NCBI GenBank assembly: GCA_001179505.1
Contig: CDMY01000243.1
Location: 253,987-317,986, forward strand
Direction: 5' to 3'
DNA length: 64,000 nucleotides
From: Vitrella brassicaformis
Lineage: Eukaryota > Sar > Vitrellaceae
The stretch's first letter is position 1. Every line of letters starts with the position of its first letter. The translations under genes and the position numbers were made by a program. Positions 56,482 through 64,000 of this stretch are shown here, piece by piece. The notes under the pieces are model-generated. The model was not told where the DNA came from and made no database searches. It was given only the letters and a program-made list of their open reading frames with translations.

Positions 56482-58250
56482 GATGCTTGTTGACCAGCGG
56501 TCACGAGGACAATCTTCGCCCCCGTCTTGCCCCCACAACGGCAGAATGCATGCCTTCTTGCAAGTTGGATTTCGGTCAATCTCAGGTTTCACGTTGTGTG
56601 TGTCATATGCAAGCATTCATGCACTGCAATGGGTCCCTTCAGAGTGACCCCAGTCAGTTGGCATGCGTCTGTCTGTCTGCCCTAGCTTGCTTGTGTCAGA
56701 CAGGTCAATCAATAAATAAAAGCGTCAAAGCACTCACTCGATCACAATGACAGACAGACTCTCCACACACTGTGACAGACACCCAGACAGACGGGCTGGT
56801 GTGGACAGACAAACAATCACCCATCCTGGCCTCCCATGCATTCGCCCTTTCTTCCTCGTCCACCCAAACGTGACACACAGGTTGGTTGACAAAACAACAA
56901 AGAGAATCAAGACACACAGACAGACAGACAGACAGACCATCCACCACGCAGGCACCGGCACCACGAACACGAGAATTAACGGAATGACTGACGGTGGAGT
57001 GGCCATGGATGGGGGCGACGAAAAATACGCGCTGTCTGACCTGGTGAAAGAACGAAAAACCGACCGACCGACCGACCGACTGCTACTGCAGGTTGTGTGT
57101 GTATGTGTGTGTCATCGAGACCGACAAGACAGTCTCCTTCATTCATCGGCCGATCCATGCAGTCACCCTGGACCTCACACACACCGCCATGTCAATGAAG
57201 TCAGTCACTCCCTACCTAGCTCCACCCATGGCGAAAGATGATCGACATACACCCACACACACATGACACTGACAGGGACATGATAGACAAGTCTCTTTGA
57301 GTTACACAAGCCGCTCGACCGATCGACGGACACCACACCACACCACACCACACCACACCGCACCCCCAATCCACGCAAAAAGAACAGACAAACAGACAAA
57401 CAAACAGACAGCGAAAGAGGCCGACGCACATCCATCCATCCATCCGAACAGCTCTAGCTGAGAAGACCGACAGACGGATCATCCACACACTACACGCGCA
57501 CGTTCACTGTCTTCCATTCCGGTTGAGAACCCGTCGCCCACCCACCTGTCTGTCCCGGCACAAGCGGTCAGACAGGGAGAGGGAGAGAGGAGATGACCAT
57601 CGACACACAGGAGGGGAGAGAAGAGGGGAGGGGGGGGGGAGTGCAGACCAACCCACGCCACCGACGATAGACAGACAGACACACGCACAAACAACACTCG
57701 CAGGTCGACAGCAGTGGTGTCAAAAGACCCGCGTGCGTGCATATCTGTGCGTGTGCCTTGCTCTGCCTGGCCCGTTGGGAGGGGTGGGGTGTGTTGCATA
57801 GTATTCACAGAGGAACTGCACAAAGTGTACAGGCAAAGCGGACACTCGCTCGCCCGTACTAGGTAGTGATTCGCCCGTGCGCGTGGGTGGTGCCCAGGGC
57901 TGATAGTCTACCTTCGTATGAGCAGCGAGTCAGCCAGCCAGCCACACGAGAGAGAGAGAGAGAGAGGGAGAGAGAGTCGAGCGGGTGAGAGGGAAGCGGG
58001 AGCAAGGGGGGCGCCGCGGCGTTCCCTCTGCGGACCCATCAGTCAGTCAGCCAGCCAGCCATTCACATGGTACGCAATTCACCACCACAACCTCATGCAG
58101 CCACGCACGGCATCCATGACATGACACCACACACAGACGAAAGCCCTTGCCGTGCAGGCACTAACCACCACACACATCGCAGACAGACACAGACATACAT
58201 CCACGCATCCACACATCCACACACACACACGTACACGTCGTGCTCGCCTG

Positions 58251-58298
<48 letters not shown>

Positions 58299-61210
58299 AA
58301 GGGGCACCCAGTCGTTCGTTCGATCGTTCCACTGATATGGACGGATGGAAGGAGTACGTATGTATACAATGTTTGTATGTAAGCCATGACTACTGCCTGC
58401 CAGCCTGCAGCAGCTGCTTGCTCATTCATTCCTTCCTCCTCCACTCGCCGCCCCTCGCTATGCTCTCTATCCACACACCGCAGTCGCCACGCGCCACACG
58501 CGCACTGTTGTGCGCGCAGACAGGCAGGCAGACAGACAGAGGGGCGTCCCCCGGCACACCAAGCGGCCACATGAGACAGACAGTAGGAGAGACAGACAGA
58601 TAGATGTAAGGAGAGAGATTAGCTGAGTGAGTAAGTAAACAAGTGACAAAACGGGCAAAATTCGCTTTCGCTATCTAGAGGTAGAGGTGGGTAGGTAGGT
58701 AGTAGATCCATCCCTCCACCCCTCCACCGGTCAATGCTCACGTGGCCGGCCACAGACAACCACCGCAACATATACAAGCACACCCAGTCGTGTGTGAAGG
58801 CATGTTTTATGTAAGGGCAGCAGAGAGAGTAGAGTAGAGTAGAGTAGTGTAGTCAGCAGGCAGCAAGTGAGGTAGTGGCATCCATCCATCGTGTATGTAC
58901 GTATGCATCCATTCCATGGATGTGTTGAAACCAACCCAACAGCAACCCTGACAGGCAGGTCACAGGCTATGTTACACAACGGCAGTCTCATCTGCCCTTC
59001 ATTGATCGACCACAGTGAACGAACCACCACACCCACCTCCCATCACCTCCCCTCCCATCCCCTCCCCTCTCTCTGTGTTGTGCAATTGTGGTGTGGCCCG
59101 CACGCCCCGCCTCAGTTCCTTCGTTCTGGAGGATCTGGCGGATGCGCCGAGCAGCGAGGGAGCAGTGACGGCACAAAGAGAGAGGAAAGAGAGGGTAGAT
59201 GACGGGACGCACAAACCACCAAGGGTGAGTGGGTGGGTGTATGGAGCAACCATCAAGCAGCAACAACATCACTAAGGCACCATCCATCCAGTCAGTGAGT
59301 GTACAAGTGAGAGTGAGAGAGACAGCCTAACCCTCCCCTCCATGTGTCTACCTACAACAATGTGCCCCGTCATTGTCAGTCCATCCACCCACCCACAAGT
59401 GCACCGGTCGGTCGGCGCCAGCCTTCCTGTCTGTCTGTCTGTCTGTTCCGCCAGCCATTGAATGCTTTTCATCCCCCCTCACACAGACTCACACTCACAG
59501 TCACATGACCCACCACCAAAAAGCACCGCACCCACAGCAGCAAGACCGTGTCGTGTGTGGACAATGGCCGGCTGGGCTGACTGGCTCGGTTAGTTAATAG
59601 TTAGTGTACATTGGCAGGGAGGGAGGGAGACAGGAGGGGAATGACTGGATGGATGAGGGAGGGAGGGACTCCGAGGGAGCGATAGAAAACATACATAGTA
59701 CTTCAATCTACACACACCGCACACACAGACATTCACAGACATACACACACATTCGCACAGCAACCACAGACAGACAGACAGACCGACGGACGAAAATGCG
59801 GAATGATGATCAATGAGCAGCCAGCCAGCCGCCCAATCGACACAGCGGACAGCAGACAGTCGACACAGCAGACGATCCATCCATCCCTTCATTCGGTCGT
59901 AATTAGCAGCGTATTACGCATATTGCTACAGCAGCCATACATCCATCCATCCATCTAATTGCGACATAAACCACGAAACGCCCCCACACACGACACACAC
60001 GCCTCTCCCCCAGCCTCTCTTGAACACACACAGACGCCCACCCCAGCACACAAGCGCGCGCCGTCCATCCATCCATCTCCATCTCTCCATCTCTCCATCT
60101 CAGCGGGCCGACCGACCGATCGACGAATAAAAGCAAAATCACCACTACGCAAGGCAGACAGACAGACAGAGATGTGCTCTCTGTCTAGAGACCCCTCCCT
60201 CAGGTGAGCAGTAAAAGCAAAGGACGCACGGGATTCGGCAACAGCTCACTCATACATGGCCACACACAGAGAGAGACAACCGGGGAGGGAGAGTGTCCAC
60301 TCTGTCTGCTGCCTGCTGCCCAGCCCCACATCGATACGATCGCATCCATCGTACGCGGCCCGTCCAGAGGTGAGACGGCGACAGACACCATACCCTTCCT
60401 GGCCTTTCTTTCATCAAGCAGAGGCGACCGACCGACCGACCGACACACAGCCATCCATCCATCCACACATCCATCCGATCGACCGCCCGCCGCCCTTCGC
60501 TTGAAAAAAGGACCAAGCGAGTGATGGCGCACACCACACACACACGCGAGAGCTAGAGGGAGAGAGAGAGGAGGGGGCTTTCTTGCACAACACAACACAA
60601 CACAAGACACGGGCAGTAAAAAAACTCAGTCGGCCCATCAGGCAGGCAGGCAGGCGTACATGCTGAGGTGAGATGGGGCGAGGACTGGGGGCCTTCTCGC
60701 GAGGTATGTATAGCGATCCTGGGGGTGCACTGCGTAATGCAATGCATGTGCACACACATAATGACTAGGGAGGGTATGTATGTGTGTATGTGTGTGTGAT
60801 GGACGGAGTGAGTGAGTGGATAACAGCCAAAAAGACAGCGCAGCGATCCATCCATCCATCCATCAGCCACCCTCACCTGCCTTCTCCCCATTGTTCATTG
60901 CTCCCTCGCCCCCTGACCTCCCTCTCTCAGCCCGCCCACCCACCCACCAGGCGCCCCTCTCTCTCGACTAGGCAACGACCACAACAAATGCATCCACGCA
61001 GTCGCACACACGATACAGTCAGGCAAGCACGGCATCGTTCGCTCACAGCACGGCACATCACGGCATGGCACATCACATCACGGCATGGCACGGCAAGGGC
61101 TTTCTTTACATGTCAATCACTCACACGCATGACATCACACACACACACACACACAGACACTGGAGTCAGTGACATACCACTCAGACAGACAGACACCAGT
61201 GGCCGCCCAC
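56482..61210. repeat. 4.7-kb gene-free tract of microsatellites
   Basis: The longest stretch without a supported gene. It is dense in GACA (e.g. 56915-56937), CCATCCATC, CACACCACACC (57330-57361), (CT)n(CA)n (58252-58299) and GAGAGA repeats. All frames read low-complexity Thr/His/Asp or Ser/Leu/Cys runs. It lies between the upstream side of the TPR gene and the 3' end of the Rieske oxygenase gene. It might contain a non-coding transcript or a heterochromatic spacer, but nothing specific is visible. Confidence 0.7.
58252..58299. repeat. (CT)n(CA)n compound microsatellite
   Basis: About 14 CT units followed by about 9 CA units, inside the gene-free tract. Confidence 0.9.
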
Positions 61211-63927
61211 TCACAGGCCCTGCCCACAGCACAGGAGAGGACACACACGAATGCACGCGCCGGCCAATCGACCTGTCTGGTAATTAACGTGTCTGTGTCT
61301 GTGTGTGTTTGTGTGACTGACCGTGGAGGCCCAGTGGACGGGCTGTCCGTCGTTGTCCCCCGGTGGGATGCGCCGCCGACCTGTCATGTAATCCGCTACC
61401 ATGTTCTGACAGACAGACAGACAGACACACGAGGGAGGAAGCAGGAAGGGAAGACACACACACACAAAGGATGCACGGCTTGCCTCGCCTTGCCTGGTGT
61501 GTGTGTGGTGACTCACCCCGAATCTGTGTGTGGGTTCTTCAAATCTAGGTGAGAAGCGGCCCCCGGTGTAGTCGCGACACCGCAGACCAACCTGAACGAA
61601 CAGAGAGGAGAGAAGAGGAGAGATGCAGGTCCCTCCGCCCTTAAACAGATTTATTAAACGCACCCACCTGCACTTTCTCGCACGCTTCAATGTCCTGCCA
61701 GTTGACCATGTCGTAGAACTTGAAGACCTCGTCGATGTCGCTGTCAGCCTGACGTGAACACACAGCACACCCACGCCCCACGACCCGTGTTCAGTACCGT
61801 TGCAGGGGGACGACCATGGCATCGCATCCATGGAATGGAGTGTGTATGTATGTGTGTGTAGGCGGGAGCTGAGCTGTGCTGAGCTGAGGCCGCCCGCCCC
61901 GCCGCCCCCCCAACGACACGGCACACCACATCCATCATGTCACGGCTACGATACGGCACCACACCACACCACACCACACGGCAGCACACACGCGACACAT
62001 GTCTAACGAGACGTGACGTGAGCACATGGATGGATGGATGGATGGATACGTACATCACATGCAGGCGGGCAGGCAGGCACCAACGAACGACGACGACGCG
62101 ACGCCACGCAGGCAGAGCAGAGAGGACAGGGAGGCAGGGAACCGTTCACATGCATTATATGCCATGCACTGCACTGCACTGCAGCCCAGCTATCCGTGTC
62201 GTGTCGTGTCGTGCTGTGCCGAACTGTGCTGTTTACCGATGAGCGAACCGGCCAGCCAGCCACCAAGGGACGACCATGAGAAAGGTTCGCGGACCGATGA
62301 CGGATGACTGATGATAGGTGGCCGAAAGAGTCGGCGGACTCTCTCGCACCGCGATGTGATAGACCATCCTTCATCTGCTCCATTAGCTGACGAGACGAAT
62401 GGCTGCCCAGCTCCCTCCCTCCCTCCCTCCCTTGCCCTGCCTTCTCTACGTGAGCTGGCAGACAGTATAGTTTAGACTCATACCGGCATTGAGCTAGGGT
62501 GGAAGTGCATGTAGGCGCGCTCGTGCGTCACACCCGCAGACTGACGCAATGGATGCCATGCGTGGACACAGACGCCGCCATGCCATGACATGTATGTGGT
62601 GTGGTGTCTGTCTCACACTGATGTGAGAGTGTGTGGCTGGCTGGGTGGCTGGCTTGCCTGTGGGTTGCACATGACGGTGAAGACGTGGTTGGGGAACATG
62701 AACCAGAAGACGTTGGGGAAGAGGCCGTGGAAGTAACTCCGCTCCTTGTTGCGCACACCTGTTTGTTTGTTTGTGGTGTCCCAACACAACACAACACAAC
62801 ACAACACAACACACACATGATACCTCTCTCCCTTCCTCCCTCCCTCCCTCCCTGCCTCACTGACTGACCTGGCATAGGTTGGAGCACGTCAGGGTCAACA
62901 CACGTGCCGCCTCGGCCCAGTGGGTCGGTGATGAAGCCGCAATACATACCCTGCACACACACATATATGGATTGGATGGCCAAGACACAGTGAGTGCACT
63001 TACTGCACTCGTCGTAATAATGTGCGTTTGCCGCGTGTCGTGTCAGTACGTACCGGCCCCTGTAGCCTGTGGTGGTTTTCGACTAGGCTGACGGTGGTGA
63101 GTTCGGGGTGGATGGCGGGCAGGTGGTAGTACTCGAGGAAGTTGTCGATGAGCAGCTTCCAGTTGGCCTTGATCTCATAGCTCTTCTCGCGAACCATCGC
63201 CGCCTCACTCAACGGAAAGTCCGCCAACACGTCAGGCACATCGCCTGCACAACAACAACACACACACACACACACGAGACGACAGACACTTGACACGGGA
63301 CGATCAGTGAGTGGTGTAATGTGACGGACCGAGGTATGTTTTGAGGTCGGGGGCGTCGCCGCTGAGGTTGACGAACACCAGGTGGCCCCACGAGTCGACA
63401 CGTACGGGGAACAAACTGTACTTGGACCTGATCACATCACACACCAAACAAGACAGACAGACAGCACAGATGGATGCGAGAACCAACCGCCGTGTGAACC
63501 ACCGTGCGGTGTGGTGTGTGTACTTGTCAAAGAACTCTTGTGAGAGGTCGAACTGCGGTGTTTTCTTGAGCTGTCCGTCGAGGGAGTAGCCCCATCTGTG
63601 GTACTGGCAGCTGAACAGGGGGTACCTGCCGTCCTTCATGACCAGCTGGCACCCGCGGTGGCGGCACACATTCTTGAACGCCTTGATCTCACCGCCCTTG
63701 GTGCGCGTCAAGAAGATCGGCTCACCACCAACCTAAAACCATCACATCACACGCAAAGACGAAGTGAATGTCATGCTGGCTGGCCTGGCCGTGTGCTGTG
63801 CGTTAGTACCTCGGTGGTGATGGTGTCTCCCTGTTTCCTGAGTTTGTCCAGCGGCCCCACGCACACCCACGAGTTGCGCCACACCTGCTCCTGCTCAACC
63901 GCAAAGAACTCCTCACTGTTGTACGCT
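61211..63927 (-). CDS. Rieske non-haem iron oxygenase (choline monooxygenase-like), 5' partial
   Basis: Ring-hydroxylating/choline-monooxygenase-type oxygenase alpha subunit. The first visible exon starts at an acceptor at about 63927 (AYNSEEFFAVEQEQVWRNSW), so the N-terminus lies beyond the window. The Rieske [2Fe-2S] ligands are CRHRGC and CQYHRWG near 63670-63600. The catalytic mononuclear iron motif is in NWKLLIDNFLEYYHLPAIHP near 63160 (two His with bridging Asp/Glu). Later exons: GMYCGFITDPLGRGG, NKERSYFHGLFPNVFWFMFP, VTHERAYMHFHPSSMP, DSDIDEVFKFYDMVNWQDIE, GLRCRDYTGGRFSPRFEEPT, NMVADYMTGRRRIPPGD. The last tiny exon encodes GL and TGA (61211-61213), inferred from phase. One intron (about 61750-62495) is roughly 750 bases, far longer than the others. 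A role in osmolyte (glycine betaine) or carnitine metabolism is plausible from the family; the substrate is unproven. Confidence 0.85.
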
Positions 63928-64000
63928 GAGCAACCAACAGGACAGGAACAACAGGGCAGGCACCACACTGATTGCCCCTCTCCCCTCCCTCCCTCCCTCC

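Noticed and set aside
58000-58600. Apparent coding runs of Thr-His and Ser-Leu in the microsatellite tract
   Set aside because: They are direct translations of CA and CT repeats and have no conserved features.
59100-59210. Possible last exon of the Rieske oxygenase in the gene-free tract (RIRQILQNEGTEAGRAG)
   Set aside because: A phase-correct acceptor and stop lie at about 61219, within normal intron distance. A 2-kb intron would be needed to reach this one.

Overview
The window is eukaryotic nuclear DNA from a gene-dense, extremely intron-rich, GC-rich genome. Nearly every gene is cut by short GT-AG introns of about 50-130 bases. Introns and intergenic gaps are filled with (CATC)n, (GACA)n, (AC)n and (CCCT)n microsatellites. 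A PGRL1-like photosynthetic electron-flow protein, a possible small alveolin-like protein, and large secreted Cys-rich modular and LRR/Cys-rich/multi-pass membrane proteins together suggest a photosynthetic alveolate. The composition and architecture remind me most of a chromerid such as Vitrella brassicaformis. This is inference from memory, not a database match. The first 278 bases are an assembly gap.

Layout. 434-2947 (minus): one or two genes for a secreted protein with 27-residue repeats. 3526-9450 (minus): exosome nuclease Dis3/Rrp44. 9628-9894 (plus): a small one-exon membrane protein. 10418-11541 (minus): TFIIE beta. 11667-23128 (plus): a giant secreted protein built of about 20 CCP/sushi-like modules. 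23342-24048 (minus): small secreted protein. 24823-25480 (minus): HMG-box protein. 25527-25876 (minus): possible alveolin-like protein. 26399-27831 (minus): PGRL1-like. 28336-29423 (minus): hypothetical, with a frame-breaking 13-bp duplication. 29599-30514 (plus): hypothetical. 31575-37478 (minus): LRR plus Cys-rich plus multi-TM protein. 37765-38406 (plus): four-TM protein. 40185-43503 (minus): RluA-type pseudouridine synthase with a long Pro-rich N-terminus. 43809-45583 (plus): coiled coil with a CxxC pair. 45883-47194 (minus): alpha/beta hydrolase. 47448-49593 (plus): FAD oxidoreductase. 49869-50638 (minus): disordered protein. 50831-51778 (plus): prohibitin-like SPFH protein. 52241-56481 (minus): TPR protein. 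56482-61210: large gene-free microsatellite tract. 61211-63927 (minus, 5' end outside): Rieske oxygenase.

The genes do not form a pathway; the window is a mosaic of housekeeping (exosome, TFIIE, HMG, pseudouridine synthase), organellar (PGRL1, prohibitin) and surface functions. Three whole-window patterns stand out. (1) Seven head-to-head gene pairs are separated by only about 125-310 bases. Several of these gaps carry a shared near-palindromic motif, GCGAGCTTAGCTCGC, usually 30-70 bases upstream of the minus-strand start codon. (2) Reading-frame logic requires GC-AG introns in at least five genes, four of them with a GCAAG donor. (3) The CCP-like protein is built almost entirely of phase 1-1 exons, one module per exon or pair of exons. 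That is the architecture normally associated with exon-shuffled animal extracellular proteins.
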